A stretch of 64,000 nucleotides of DNA from Maribacter litoralis (GTDB lineage Bacteria > Bacteroidota > Bacteroidia > Flavobacteriales > Flavobacteriaceae). The stretch spans positions 186,001 through 250,000 of the forward strand of contig NZ_QCZD01000002.1 in assembly GCF_003075045.1 (NCBI RefSeq). Reading direction: 5' to 3'. The number at the start of each line of letters is the position of its first letter. Positions within the stretch are counted from its first letter, which is position 1. Both the position numbers and the translations under genes were made by a program. Below, piece by piece: positions 17,660 to 28,319 of this stretch. Under the pieces are notes generated by a model. The model was not told where the DNA came from. It did no database searches and saw only the letters and a list, made by a program, of their open reading frames with translations.

Positions 17660-19954
17660 ATGAGCAAGGAGAAGCAAAGAAGGGAAGCATTGGTGTACCA
17701 TGCTAAACCTCAACCAGGTAAGATAAAAATAGTTCCTACAAAACCATATAGTACCCAAAGAGATCTTGCCTTGGCTTACTCGCCAGGTGTGGCAGAACCT
17801 TGTTTAGAAATAGCTAAAGACAAGGATAATGCCTATAAATATACTTCCAAGGGTAATCTTGTAGCAATAATTTCTAACGGTACCGCTGTTTTAGGTCTAG
17901 GTAATATTGGTCCTGAAGCATCAAAACCTGTCATGGAAGGTAAAGGTCTGTTATTTAAGATTTTTGCCGATATCGATGGTATTGATATAGAAGTGGATAC
18001 CGAAGATGTAGATAAGTTCATTGAGACCGTAAAGATGATCGCCCCAACTTTTGGAGGTATCAATCTTGAGGATATTAAAGCTCCAGAAGCTTTTGAAATA
18101 GAACGTAGATTAAAAGAGGAATTGGATATTCCTGTTATGCATGATGACCAGCACGGTACGGCAATTATATCTGCTGCAGCGTTATTGAACGCACTTGAAA
18201 TAGCAGAAAAGAAAATTGAAGAAGTTCGTATTGTTATCAGTGGTGCCGGTGCCGCAGCAGTTTCTTGTACAAAGCTATATAAGGCTTTTGGTGCCAAGGC
18301 CGAAAATATCGTAATGTTAGATAGTAAGGGTGTTATTAGAAAAGACGCCGAAAATTTATCGGCTGCCAAAAAAGAATTTGCTACGGATAGAAAAATTGAT
18401 ACTCTTGATGAGGCAATGGTAGATGCCGATGTATTTATCGGACTTTCCATAGCTAATATCGTATCGCCTGATATGCTAAAGTCAATGGCGCCGAACCCAA
18501 TTGTTTTTGCAATGGCAAATCCGGATCCTGAGATAGCTTATGATTTGGCCATAGATACCCGAAAAGATATTATTATGGCAACGGGTAGATCTGATCATCC
18601 TAACCAGGTTAATAACGTACTTGGGTTTCCGTTTATATTTAGGGGCGCGTTAGATGTTAGGGCTACTGCAATTAATGAAGCTATGAAGATGGCAGCGGTT
18701 AAGGCTTTGGCAGAATTGACCAAGCAACCCGTACCGGAACAGGTGAACATTGCATACGGTGAAACAAGATTGACTTTTGGTAGGGAATATATTATACCAA
18801 AACCTTTTGACCAGAGATTAATTCATGAAGTGCCACCGGCGGTTGCTAAAGCAGCAATGGAGAGCGGTGTGGCAAAAGCACCGATAGCCGATTGGGATAA
18901 GTACAAGGAAGAATTGATGCTTAGGTCGGGTAACGATAATAAAGTGGTTAGGTTATTGCACGGTCGAGCTCGTACGAACGCCAAAAAAATAGTTTTCGCA
19001 GAAGCAGATCATTTAGATGTATTGAAAGCTGCTCAGATCGTTCATGAAGAAGGTATTGCAATACCTATACTTTTGGGAAGAAAAGAGATTATTCTTGAGC
19101 TTAAAAAAGAATTGGAGTTTGATGCTGACCTTGTTATTATCGATCCAATGTCAGAAGACTTTGATGAGCGTCATGTTCGTTATGCTACTAAATACTGGGA
19201 AAGTAGAAAAAGAAGCGGAGTTACTTTTTACAGTGCAAAGATAAAAATGCGCGAGCGTAATTATTTTGGTGCAATGATGGTTCTTGAAGGTGATGCGGAC
19301 GGAATGGTTTCTGGTTATTCAAGAGCATATCCTACAGTAGTAAAACCAATTTTAGAAGTTATCGGTAGGGCAACTGGGGTTAAAAAAGTGGCTACGGTGA
19401 ATATTATGATAACCGAAAGGGGTCCTTTATTTTTAGCGGATACTTCTATAAATATAGAGCCTAATGCAGAAGAATTGGCAGACATTGCACAAATGACGGC
19501 CAATGTAGCGTCAACTTTTGGTTTTGACCCTGTACTTGCAATGTTGAGTTATGCCAATTTTGGCTCGTCAACGCATCCTAATGCCAAAAAAGTTAGGGAA
19601 GCGGTTCGTATTCTTCATGAAACTGCGCCCGATTTGGTTGTAGATGGTGAAATTCAAACAGATTTCGCGCTGAATAAAGAGTTGCATGAAAGCAAGTTCC
19701 CGTTTTCAAAATTAGCGGGTAGAAAGGTGAACACCTTAATTTTTCCGAATTTGGAATCTGCTAACATTACGTACAAGTTATTAAAAGAGCTAAACGGTGC
19801 AGACTCAATAGGCCCAATTATGGTTGGTTTAAGAAAAGCAGTTCACATTATGCAGTTGGGGGCAAGTGTAGATGAAATTGTGAATATGGCTGCCATTGCA
19901 GTAATAGATGCGCAAGAGAGAGAAAGAAGAAAGAAAGCAAAAAGTTCAAAATAA
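17660..19954 (+). CDS. maeB: NADP-dependent malic enzyme with phosphotransacetylase domain
   Basis: The 764-residue protein joins a malic enzyme (about 1-425) to a phosphate acetyl/butyryltransferase-like domain (about 430-760), the MaeB architecture. The malic part shows AYSPGVAEPC, IEVDTEDV, VMHDDQHGTAI and a Rossmann GAGAAAVSC. The C-terminal part shows GMVSGYSRAYPTVV and NIEPNAEELADIA. It decarboxylates malate to pyruvate with NADP+. In related enzymes the PTA domain is regulatory, sensing acetyl-CoA, rather than clearly catalytic. It is read with ruvA and sprA downstream but separated from them by a probable terminator. Confidence 0.95.
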   Translation: MSKEKQRREALVYHAKPQPGKIKIVPTKPYSTQRDLALAYSPGVAEPCLEIAKDKDNAYKYTSKGNLVAIISNGTAVLGLGNIGPEASKPVMEGKGLLFKIFADIDGIDIEVDTEDVDKFIETVKMIAPTFGGINLEDIKAPEAFEIERRLKEELDIPVMHDDQHGTAIISAAALLNALEIAEKKIEEVRIVISGAGAAAVSCTKLYKAFGAKAENIVMLDSKGVIRKDAENLSAAKKEFATDRKIDTLDEAMVDADVFIGLSIANIVSPDMLKSMAPNPIVFAMANPDPEIAYDLAIDTRKDIIMATGRSDHPNQVNNVLGFPFIFRGALDVRATAINEAMKMAAVKALAELTKQPVPEQVNIAYGETRLTFGREYIIPKPFDQRLIHEVPPAVAKAAMESGVAKAPIADWDKYKEELMLRSGNDNKVVRLLHGRARTNAKKIVFAEADHLDVLKAAQIVHEEGIAIPILLGRKEIILELKKELEFDADLVIIDPMSEDFDERHVRYATKYWESRKRSGVTFYSAKIKMRERNYFGAMMVLEGDADGMVSGYSRAYPTVVKPILEVIGRATGVKKVATVNIMITERGPLFLADTSINIEPNAEELADIAQMTANVASTFGFDPVLAMLSYANFGSSTHPNAKKVREAVRILHETAPDLVVDGEIQTDFALNKELHESKFPFSKLAGRKVNTLIFPNLESANITYKLLKELNGADSIGPIMVGLRKAVHIMQLGASVDEIVNMAAIAVIDAQERERRKKAKSSK

Positions 19955-19980
19955 ATTTTATTAAAAATAATTTAGCAAGT

Positions 19981-20016
19981 AAGGGAAATCGGTAATTATA
20001 CTTATTTCCCTTTTAA
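19981..20016 (+). terminator. Probable terminator between maeB and ruvA
   Basis: AAGGGAAAT (19981-19989) pairs perfectly with ATTTCCCTT (20004-20012) across a 14-base loop, followed by TTAATTTTT. The stem is AT-rich and the loop long, so termination may be partial. Confidence 0.5.
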
Positions 20017-20027
20017 TTTTTAAGATT

Positions 20028-20609
20028 ATGATACATCACTTAAAAGGAAAATTAGTAGAGAAAAACCCAACTCACGTAATTATTGAATGTGGTGGTGTTG
20101 GCTATTTTGTAAATATTTCTTTAAATACTTTTTCAAAGCTTCCAGAGCAGGAAAATATCTCTGTATTTACACACCTACAAGTGAAAGAAGATTCGCACAC
20201 ACTGTTTGGTTTTGTGGAGAAATCCGAGCGAGAAATATTTAGGTTGTTGCTGTCGGTTTCTGGTATTGGCTCAAGTATAGCAAGAACCATGCTTTCTTCT
20301 ATGTCACCATCTCAAGTAAGGGATGCTATCGCAAATGGAGATGTTGCTGCTATACAGGCCGTAAAAGGGATCGGTGCCAAAACCGCACAAAGGGTAATTT
20401 TGGATCTTAGGGATAAGGTCTTAAAAGTTTACGATATAGACGAACTTTCGTTAAGTACAAACAATACAAATAAAGATGAAGCGTTATCTGCTTTAGAAGT
20501 TCTAGGCTTCGCACGTAAACAATCAGAGAGGGTTGTCGATAAAGTGCTAGGTCAAGATGCTTCTCTAAGCGTAGAGAATATAATTAAACTCGCGCTCAAA
20601 AATTTGTAA
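20028..20609 (+). CDS. ruvA: Holliday junction branch migration complex subunit RuvA
   Basis: This 193-residue protein binds four-way junctions and loads RuvB. It shows the N-terminal OB fold (MIHHLKGKLVEK...VIIECGGVGYFVNIS), two helix-hairpin-helix motifs (LLSVSGIGSSIARTML about 79-94 and AIQAVKGIGAKTAQRVILDLRDK about 112-134), and the C-terminal domain III (about 145-193) that contacts RuvB. Length is typical. ruvB is 13 kb away, so the two are not in one operon. sprA begins 5 bp after its stop codon, the usual ruvA-sprA pairing in Flavobacteriia. Confidence 0.97.
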   Translation: MIHHLKGKLVEKNPTHVIIECGGVGYFVNISLNTFSKLPEQENISVFTHLQVKEDSHTLFGFVEKSEREIFRLLLSVSGIGSSIARTMLSSMSPSQVRDAIANGDVAAIQAVKGIGAKTAQRVILDLRDKVLKVYDIDELSLSTNNTNKDEALSALEVLGFARKQSERVVDKVLGQDASLSVENIIKLALKNL

Positions 20610-20614
20610 TAAGT

Positions 20615-23600
20615 TTGAAAAACGGGGTAACTAAATTTCTTAAAATTTCTTTTAAGCACATCTTTGTATTCTTTATGTTTTTTGGTTCCATAACTACGGT
20701 AGTGGCACAAGAGACTGAAGAGCAGGAGATTGATTCTGTAAAAACTGGTTTTGATTTAGGAAGGATTCTAATTGAAAATCCAGATAGTATTGTTTCCAGG
20801 TATATTTATGATCCAGAAATGGATAGATATATCTATAATGAGAGTGTTGGCGATTTTAACATTGGATATCCGATTATTCTTACACCTGATCAATATTTTA
20901 AACTGATTCAAGAAGAGGGTATAAAATCTTACTTCAAAGAAAAATCTGATGCTTATTCGGGTAAAAAAGAAGGAAGTGAAGAGGCTCGAAAAAATTTACT
21001 GCCTAATTTTTATGTTAACAATGATTTCTTTTCTACCATTTTTGGTGGAAATACCATTGAGATAATACCACAAGGATCCGTAGCGATGGATTTGGGCGTT
21101 ATTTGGCAAAAGAATGATAATCCTTCTTTATCCCCAAGAAATAGAACCAACCTATCGTTCGATTTTGATCAGCGTATTAGTCTAAGTATGTTGGGGAAAA
21201 TCGGTGAACGCTTACAAGTAACGGCAAATTACGACACCGAGGCAACTTTCGATTTTCAAAACATCGTAAAGCTCGATTATACACCTACCGAAGATGATAT
21301 AATTCAATCTATAGAAGTGGGTAACGTTAATATGCCTCTTAATAGTTCGCTAATATCGGGAGCTCAAAGTTTATTTGGTGTAAAAACAAAATTACAATTT
21401 GGTAAAACATCTGTAACGGCTGTTTTTTCTGAACAACGATCACAAAATAACACTGTAGTTGCCCAAGGTGGTGGAACTGTAAATGAATTCTCTTTATCTG
21501 CATTGGATTATGATGAAAACAGACACTTCTTCTTATCACAGTATTTTAGGGATAATTATGATAATGCACTTTCGTCTTACCCATATATACAGAGTCAGGT
21601 TCAAATTACCCGTATAGAAGTTTGGATTACGAATAGAACGCAACAAACATTGAATGTACGTAATGTTGTGGCTATTCAAGATTTAGGTGAGGCAGATATT
21701 ACTAAGACCAGGGTGGGTCAAAATAATGGTAGTGCTGGCGGATTTTTTAATGGTCCTGCCGATTTAAGACCTAGAAACAACGCCAATGATTACGATCCTG
21801 CCTTGATACTTACAGGAAATGGAGCGTTAAACGATAACATTAGGGAGATTGCTACGGTAGAAAGCGGATTTAATGACGCTAGTTTTGCCGCTGGTTATAC
21901 ACCTAACCAAGGTTTTGATTATGCATACTTAGAAAATGCCAGAAAACTAGAAGAAGGAAGAGATTTTGATTATGATTCACAGCTAGGGTATATTTCTTTA
22001 AACCAACGACTAAGTAATGATGAGGTTTTGGGGGTTGCTTACCAATATACGTTTCAAGGGCAGGTTTATCAAGTAGGTGAATTTGCGAATGGAGGAATTG
22101 AAGCTACAACAGTAACTCAAGACGTAAGTACGGTTATTGAAAACAATACCTTAATACTTAAACTTCTTAAAAGTAATATTACCAACATTACTGATCCTAT
22201 TTGGGATTTGATGATGAAGAATATCTATGCAACAGGGGCTTATAGTTTAAGTGAAGAGGATTTTAAGATGAACATCTTATATTCTGACCCTACGGCAAGA
22301 AATTATATTACACCCATAGAAGAAGGACCCGGTTCTGGTTGGCCCGAAGGTTTAGAGGAAGATATATTATTGAACGTCTTTAATTTAGATAGGTTAAATG
22401 TCTATAATGATATTCAGCCTGGTGGAGATGGTTTCTTTGATTTTATTAGTGGGCAAACCATTGATGTGCAGAACGGGCGTATAATATTTACCACGGTAGA
22501 ACCTTTTGGAGAATATTTATATGAAAAATTGGAAAATGGTAACAGTGGTCAGTACGACGTAACATCTGGCTATAACGCCAATCAAGAGCAGTATGTATTT
22601 AGAGATATGTATGCCTTGACCAAAACGGCTGCTCTGCAAGACCCCGAAAAAAATAAGTTCTTATTAAAAGGTACATATAAATCAGAAGGTAGTAACGGTA
22701 TTTCTATTGGTGCATTCAATGTACCACAGGGTTCTGTAACGGTTACCGCTAACGGAAGAACTTTACAAGAAGGTATAGATTATACGGTAAATTATCAATC
22801 GGGTACGGTTCAAATTTTAGATCCAAGTTTAGAGGCTTCAAATGTGCCTATTAATATATCCGTAGAGAATAATGCAGTTTTCGGGCAGCAAACGCGTCGT
22901 TTTACAGGTGTTAATGTAGAGCATCAGTTTAATGAGAAATTTGTATTAGGCGGTACATTGTTAAACTTGAACGAACGACCCTTAACTCAGAAATCTACAT
23001 ACGGAGTGGAGTCTGTAAACAATACCATTTTTGGGTTGAACACTAACTTTTCTACAGAGGTTCCTTTTTTGACCCGTATGGTAAACAAGTTACCTAATAT
23101 AGATACCGATGTGCCTTCTAATATTTCCGTTAGGGCAGAAATGGCGGCTTTAATTCCTAGCTCACCTAAAAATGCCGATTTTGAAGGGGAAACTACCACA
23201 TATTTAGATGATTTTGAAGGTGCACAGGCATTAATAGATATTAGAGCCTCGCTTGGGTGGTCACTCTCTAGTATGCCTTTGGAATTTGGTAATGATGATC
23301 AATCTTTTGGTAGTTCTCCAGAAGATGCAAATAACTTACTTAATGGTTATGGCAGGGCAAAATTGTCTTGGTATACTATTGATCCTATTTTTTATACTAC
23401 GCAAAGACCTTCCACTGTTAGTGATGATGATATTTCAACTAACGCTACACGTAGAGTATATATTGATGAAGTTTTTCCAGAAACAGATGTAGCGCAAGGG
23501 CAAACACAGGTTCAAACTACCTTGGATATGGTGTATTATCCAGAAGTAAAAGGGCCTTACAATAATAATCCCGATTTTGAGACCGAAGCTCCGTCTGAAA

Positions 23601-26600
23601 AATGGGGCGGTATGATGCGTTCATTGAGTAGTACCGATTTTGAACAGAGTAATGTAGAATTTGTTCAGTTTTGGGTCATGGATCCATATGTAGACGGTAT
23701 TGCAAATGGAGCAGGTGAGTTGGTGTTAAATTTAGGTAATATATCGGAAGATATTTTGCGCGATGGTAAAAAGCAATACGAAAACGGATTACCAGGTGTT
23801 GACAGTAACGATTTTGTTTCTCCTACTTCATGGGGTGAGGTGCCCGCTACACAGTCATTAGTATATGCTTTTGATGCAGACGAAAATAATAGAGTTTTAC
23901 AGGATATAGGTTTTGATGGTTTGGATGATGCGCGTGAGGCCGATGTATATTCCAATAACGATGGAGATGATCCTGCTTTAGATAACTATGTATATTATTT
24001 GAATAGGGATGGAAGTATTCTTGAGAGGTATCAAGATTTTAATAATCCCCAAGGTAACTCGCCGGTTTCGGTAACCGATACCGATAGAGGCTCTACGACA
24101 TTACCTGATGTTGAAGATGTCGATCGAGATTTGACAATGAATACCGTAAACAGTTATTATGAATATAGAATTGCCATAAAACCGAATACTACAATTAATG
24201 ACGAGTATGTAACCGATATTATTGAGGGTACGGCTAGTGGAGATACACGAATTCCTAATGGAGATGATGTAAATTACCGTTGGATCCAATATAAGATTCC
24301 GTTAAGTGATTTTACCGATGCAGTTGGTGGTATTACAGATTTTAGGTCTATTAGTTTTATGCGTATGTATATGACAGGTTTCAATAGCCCTACCATTCTA
24401 CGTTTTGCAACATTGGATTTGGTTAGGGGAGATTGGCGTACATATACCAATACGTTACAAGATACTGATATCGATAGTGATCCAACTAATGATGGTACCA
24501 CTTTAGATGTAAATACGGTAAATATTGAAGAGAATAGCAGTAGAACACCTATACCTTATGTATTGCCACCTGGTGTTATTAGGGAGCAGTTGAACAACAA
24601 CAATACTATTATTCGCCAAAATGAACAATCTCTTTCTTTAACGGTATCTAATTTAGAGTCTGAAGATTCTAGAGGGGTGTTCAAAAATTTGAATGTAGAC
24701 ATTCGTCAATATGAGAAATTGAAAATGTTTATTCACGCTGAAAAAATTGTGGATAGTGATTATGCAGATTCATCAACACCTTTGGTTGGTTTCTTAAGAA
24801 TGGGTACAGATTTTACCCAAAACTACTATCAAATAGAATTGCCTTTGGAGTTCACCCCTTTTACAGCGGTATCCGATGAAGAAATATGGCCGGAGAACAA
24901 TGAGATGAATATTGAGTTGAGCGATTTGACCAAGGTGAAATCGCAATGGATCGCAGATGGTGATCTAGATGATGTTCGGTTCTTTGAGATTGACAATGGG
25001 GAAGTAATTCCGGTTGGTGAGTTCGATGTTCGTACGCCAGGTAGACTTCGTATCGGTATTAAAGGTAACCCATCTTTAGGTAGTATACGTACTATGATGG
25101 TAGGTGTAAAGAATCAAGATATTTTACCGGCAAGAGGAGAGGTATGGTTTAATGAACTTCGTCTTGCGGGATTGGATAATAATGGTGGTTGGGCAGCAAT
25201 TGCTGCGGTAGATGGTAATATTGCCGATTTTGCTAATTTTAGTGCAACCGGTAGTAAAAGTACTTCTGGTTTTGGTTCCATAGATCAAATGCCCAATGAA
25301 CGTGCCCGTGAAGATGCAATTTCTTATGATGTGGTTACCAATGTTAATGTAGGTCAATTGCTTCCGAAGAAATGGGGAATTCAGTTGCCTTTTAATTATG
25401 GGGTTTCCGAGCAATTGATAACTCCTGAGTTTGATCCTGTGTATGATGATCTTAAATTAGAAGATAGAATTGCTGCCGAAGATACCCAAGAAGGTAAAGA
25501 TGAGGTTCTGGAACAAGCGGAAGACTATACAAAACGAACCAGTATCAATTTAATAGGCGTAAGAAAAGATAGAGGAGAAGAGGCAGATGCCAATTTCTAT
25601 GATATAGAAAACTTCACTTTTAACTACAGTTATAATGAAACTAACCATAGAGACTTTGAAATAGCCGAGTTAAAAGAGCAAAGTGTCAATACCGGTTTTG
25701 TATATAATCATAGTTTTGATCCTGTTGAAGTGGCGCCATTTGCTAAAAAAGATTCCCTTTTTACAGGTAAGTATTGGAAATGGTTAAAAGACCTTAATTT
25801 AAATTTATTGCCATCAAACATTGGGGTTACCTCTAATATCAATAGGCAGTTTAATGCGCAACGATTTAGAGATGTATACACCGATGGTGAGGATAGATTG
25901 GAGTTACCAGAATTGCAACAGCGTAACTATTTGTTCAATTGGCAATATGCTATAAATTATAATTTAACTAAATCACTACGTTTGAATTTGACAGGTTCTA
26001 ACAACAATATCGTTAGAAATTACTTAAACGAAGATGAGCCTTTAGAATCTACGGATCGTATTATGAATGAATTGGGTATGTGGGACGGTTTCTTCGATGT
26101 TGGAGAACCTAATAGACATTCGCAACAAATGCAATTGAATTATGAAGTGCCTTTTTCAAAGATTCCTGCATTAGACTTTATTAGTACACAATATTCGTAT
26201 ACCAGTAATTTTGATTGGCAAAGAGGTGGTGATGCATTATTTGAGGTAGCCGGCGAATATATCAATACCGTGCAAAATGCAAATACACATACGTTAACGT
26301 CTTCATTGACCATGCAAAAGTTCTATGATATGTTAGGACTTAAAAAACGCGAAGCGCCTAAAGCAAATTCAAGAGGACCAATAAGAAGGGATAAATCTGG
26401 AGCGTTAGCGGAAGATCAGGAAAAAATAAAAAGTAAAACAAGTGACCTGTTCAATACAGTGGTTGATATTGTAACCATGGTAAAAAGAGTGAACTTGAAT
26501 TATAGCGAAAATAATGGTACAGTGCTTCCGGGGTATACACAATCTGTAGGTTTTGTAGGTACAACTAAGCCTACTATAGGTTTCTTGTTCGGTAGTCAAT

Positions 26601-27805
26601 CAGATGTTCGTTATGAGGCGGCAAGAAATGGATGGTTAACTGGGTTTGAAGATTTCAACGAGCAATTCATCCAAAGAACAAATAAACAACTGAATATTAC
26701 CGCTACGGCTCAACCAACTAAGGATATTACCATTGACTTGGTGGCAGACAGGCAATACTCAGACAGTTATCAAGAAAACTTTAATGTTGTTGATCAAGAG
26801 TATAACCTACAGTTGGGTAATAACTATGGTAGTTTCAGTATCTCTACAATGATGATCGGTACTGCGTTTGGTAAAAGTGATGAGTTTGACTCCAGTACTT
26901 TTCAGCAGTTTAAAGATAATAGAATCACAATTGCCAATAGATTGGTGTCAGATAGATCGCAACCTATAGGTGATCTTGATGAAGACGGGTTTCCAGAATT
27001 ATACGGTAAAACGCAACAAGAGGTATTGTTACCAGCGTTTTTTGCTGCGTATACCGGGCAAGATGCTGAGCGTGTAAACTTAGATACATTTAGAGATATT
27101 CCTATTCCTAACTGGAACATTAAGTACACCGGTTTAATGAAGAGTAAGTGGTTTAAAAAGAAATTCAAGCGTTTTTCATTGAGTCATGGGTATCGTGCAT
27201 CATATAGTATAAACTCGTACCAAACAAACTTAGAGAAGGTACAGTTGCTTAAAGATAATCCGGGTGAGTTTGCAATAAATGAAGAGAATCTCGATATTCT
27301 ACCCGATTTGATTTTGAACAATGTAGTACTTACGGATCAGTTTAATCCGTTGATACGTGTAGATTTTGAAATGATCAATTCGGTAAGTGTGTTGGCAGAG
27401 GTTAGAACAGATAGAGCATTGTCATTAAGTTTTGATAATGATTTAATGACCGAGATCAATGGTAAGGAATATACCGTTGGACTGGGATACCGTTTTAAAG
27501 ATGTAAAATTCGTGACCAACATTGGTGGTAATAAGACTAGGTTGAAGGGCGATTTAAATTTAAAGGCAGATGTTACCCTGCGTGATAATATAACTATCAT
27601 TAGAAATTTAGATATCAATAATAATCAAATTACTTCTGGTCAAAATTTAATGTCCTTAAAGTTTACTGCAGATTATGCGTTAAGTAAGAGTTTAAATGCA
27701 TTGTTCTTTTATGATCACTCTTTCTCTAAATTCGCTGTTTCTACAGCCTTTCCGCAAACAACTATTAATACAGGATTTACAATTCGTTATAATTTCGGTA
27801 ATTAA
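20615..27805 (+). CDS. sprA: Gliding motility / type IX secretion translocon protein SprA (Sov)
   Basis: This giant 2396-residue outer-membrane protein is the SprA/Sov barrel through which T9SS cargo crosses the outer membrane. The start is TTG at 20615, giving a signal peptide (KFLKISFKHIFVFFMFFGSITTVVAQ). No suitable ATG lies before the hydrophobic stretch. Recognisable segments include QLSALPF-like early barrel strands (SLSPRNRTNLSFDFDQRIS near 172), repeated periplasmic/extracellular domains with DDFEGAQALIDIR (about 867), a ...GEVWFNELRLAGLDN segment (about 1508), and a terminal beta-strand region ending TGFTIRYNFGN. Length agrees with SprA proteins (about 2400 residues). Cargo exported by it would include the type B protein at 56.7 kb. 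Confidence 0.95.
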   Translation: MKNGVTKFLKISFKHIFVFFMFFGSITTVVAQETEEQEIDSVKTGFDLGRILIENPDSIVSRYIYDPEMDRYIYNESVGDFNIGYPIILTPDQYFKLIQEEGIKSYFKEKSDAYSGKKEGSEEARKNLLPNFYVNNDFFSTIFGGNTIEIIPQGSVAMDLGVIWQKNDNPSLSPRNRTNLSFDFDQRISLSMLGKIGERLQVTANYDTEATFDFQNIVKLDYTPTEDDIIQSIEVGNVNMPLNSSLISGAQSLFGVKTKLQFGKTSVTAVFSEQRSQNNTVVAQGGGTVNEFSLSALDYDENRHFFLSQYFRDNYDNALSSYPYIQSQVQITRIEVWITNRTQQTLNVRNVVAIQDLGEADITKTRVGQNNGSAGGFFNGPADLRPRNNANDYDPALILTGNGALNDNIREIATVESGFNDASFAAGYTPNQGFDYAYLENARKLEEGRDFDYDSQLGYISLNQRLSNDEVLGVAYQYTFQGQVYQVGEFANGGIEATTVTQDVSTVIENNTLILKLLKSNITNITDPIWDLMMKNIYATGAYSLSEEDFKMNILYSDPTARNYITPIEEGPGSGWPEGLEEDILLNVFNLDRLNVYNDIQPGGDGFFDFISGQTIDVQNGRIIFTTVEPFGEYLYEKLENGNSGQYDVTSGYNANQEQYVFRDMYALTKTAALQDPEKNKFLLKGTYKSEGSNGISIGAFNVPQGSVTVTANGRTLQEGIDYTVNYQSGTVQILDPSLEASNVPINISVENNAVFGQQTRRFTGVNVEHQFNEKFVLGGTLLNLNERPLTQKSTYGVESVNNTIFGLNTNFSTEVPFLTRMVNKLPNIDTDVPSNISVRAEMAALIPSSPKNADFEGETTTYLDDFEGAQALIDIRASLGWSLSSMPLEFGNDDQSFGSSPEDANNLLNGYGRAKLSWYTIDPIFYTTQRPSTVSDDDISTNATRRVYIDEVFPETDVAQGQTQVQTTLDMVYYPEVKGPYNNNPDFETEAPSEKWGGMMRSLSSTDFEQSNVEFVQFWVMDPYVDGIANGAGELVLNLGNISEDILRDGKKQYENGLPGVDSNDFVSPTSWGEVPATQSLVYAFDADENNRVLQDIGFDGLDDAREADVYSNNDGDDPALDNYVYYLNRDGSILERYQDFNNPQGNSPVSVTDTDRGSTTLPDVEDVDRDLTMNTVNSYYEYRIAIKPNTTINDEYVTDIIEGTASGDTRIPNGDDVNYRWIQYKIPLSDFTDAVGGITDFRSISFMRMYMTGFNSPTILRFATLDLVRGDWRTYTNTLQDTDIDSDPTNDGTTLDVNTVNIEENSSRTPIPYVLPPGVIREQLNNNNTIIRQNEQSLSLTVSNLESEDSRGVFKNLNVDIRQYEKLKMFIHAEKIVDSDYADSSTPLVGFLRMGTDFTQNYYQIELPLEFTPFTAVSDEEIWPENNEMNIELSDLTKVKSQWIADGDLDDVRFFEIDNGEVIPVGEFDVRTPGRLRIGIKGNPSLGSIRTMMVGVKNQDILPARGEVWFNELRLAGLDNNGGWAAIAAVDGNIADFANFSATGSKSTSGFGSIDQMPNERAREDAISYDVVTNVNVGQLLPKKWGIQLPFNYGVSEQLITPEFDPVYDDLKLEDRIAAEDTQEGKDEVLEQAEDYTKRTSINLIGVRKDRGEEADANFYDIENFTFNYSYNETNHRDFEIAELKEQSVNTGFVYNHSFDPVEVAPFAKKDSLFTGKYWKWLKDLNLNLLPSNIGVTSNINRQFNAQRFRDVYTDGEDRLELPELQQRNYLFNWQYAINYNLTKSLRLNLTGSNNNIVRNYLNEDEPLESTDRIMNELGMWDGFFDVGEPNRHSQQMQLNYEVPFSKIPALDFISTQYSYTSNFDWQRGGDALFEVAGEYINTVQNANTHTLTSSLTMQKFYDMLGLKKREAPKANSRGPIRRDKSGALAEDQEKIKSKTSDLFNTVVDIVTMVKRVNLNYSENNGTVLPGYTQSVGFVGTTKPTIGFLFGSQSDVRYEAARNGWLTGFEDFNEQFIQRTNKQLNITATAQPTKDITIDLVADRQYSDSYQENFNVVDQEYNLQLGNNYGSFSISTMMIGTAFGKSDEFDSSTFQQFKDNRITIANRLVSDRSQPIGDLDEDGFPELYGKTQQEVLLPAFFAAYTGQDAERVNLDTFRDIPIPNWNIKYTGLMKSKWFKKKFKRFSLSHGYRASYSINSYQTNLEKVQLLKDNPGEFAINEENLDILPDLILNNVVLTDQFNPLIRVDFEMINSVSVLAEVRTDRALSLSFDNDLMTEINGKEYTVGLGYRFKDVKFVTNIGGNKTRLKGDLNLKADVTLRDNITIIRNLDINNNQITSGQNLMSLKFTADYALSKSLNALFFYDHSFSKFAVSTAFPQTTINTGFTIRYNFGN

Positions 27806-27877
27806 TAAGGCGGTTTAATAAAAGTTGCCTGTAATAATTATGTAGACTTTTAAACAAACTATAACATGGGTAATTAT

Positions 27878-27910
27878 TTTGATAACCTTAGTTGAAAACT
27901 TTACATTTGC
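27878..27910 (+). promoter_or_regulatory. Promoter of gcvH
   Basis: TTTG at 27878-27881 and TACATTTG at 27903-27910 are 21 bp apart, matching the Bacteroidota TTTG / TAnnTTTG promoter. The gcvH ATG follows 28 bp downstream. Confidence 0.65.
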
Positions 27911-27938
27911 CGAAGTAAAAAAATAATTAAAGAACATA

Positions 27939-28319
27939 ATGAACATACCAGCTGAATTAAAATATACAAAAGACCACGAGTGGGTTAAGATAGATGGTGA
28001 TATTGCTACGGTAGGTATTACAGATTTTGCACAAGGTGAATTAGGTGATATTGTTTATGTAGAAGTGGACACTTTAGATGAAACTTTAGATCGTGAGGCT
28101 ATTTTTGGAACTGTTGAAGCGGTAAAAACGGTATCTGATTTATTCTCTCCTTTATCTGGTGAAATAGTTGAATTCAATGAAGGTTTAGAAGATGAGCCGG
28201 AAAAAGTGAATTCAGATCCTTATGGTGAAGGATGGATGGTAAAAATTAAGTTCAGTAACGCAAGTGAGCTAGAAGATTTGCTAAGCGATGTTGCGTATAA
28301 AGAGATTATAGGTGGTTAA
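27939..28319 (+). CDS. gcvH: Glycine cleavage system H protein
   Basis: This 126-residue lipoyl carrier shuttles the aminomethyl group between the P, T and L proteins of glycine cleavage. The lipoyl site is K63 in [21 protein letters not shown], and the N-terminal KYTKDHEW and central [17 protein letters not shown] are diagnostic. Length is normal. P and T genes are not in the window. The VanZ-like gene downstream overlaps its last codons by 8 bp. Confidence 0.97.
   Translation: MNIPAELKYTKDHEWVKIDGDIATVGITDFAQGELGDIVYVEVDTLDETLDREAIFGTVEAVKTVSDLFSPLSGEIVEFNEGLEDEPEKVNSDPYGEGWMVKIKFSNASELEDLLSDVAYKEIIGG

Noticed and set aside
17833-18450. 205-codon open frame on the minus strand
   Set aside because: It lies wholly inside maeB. 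The product is Ser/Ile-rich with no recognisable domain, as expected of a frame opposite a well-conserved gene.
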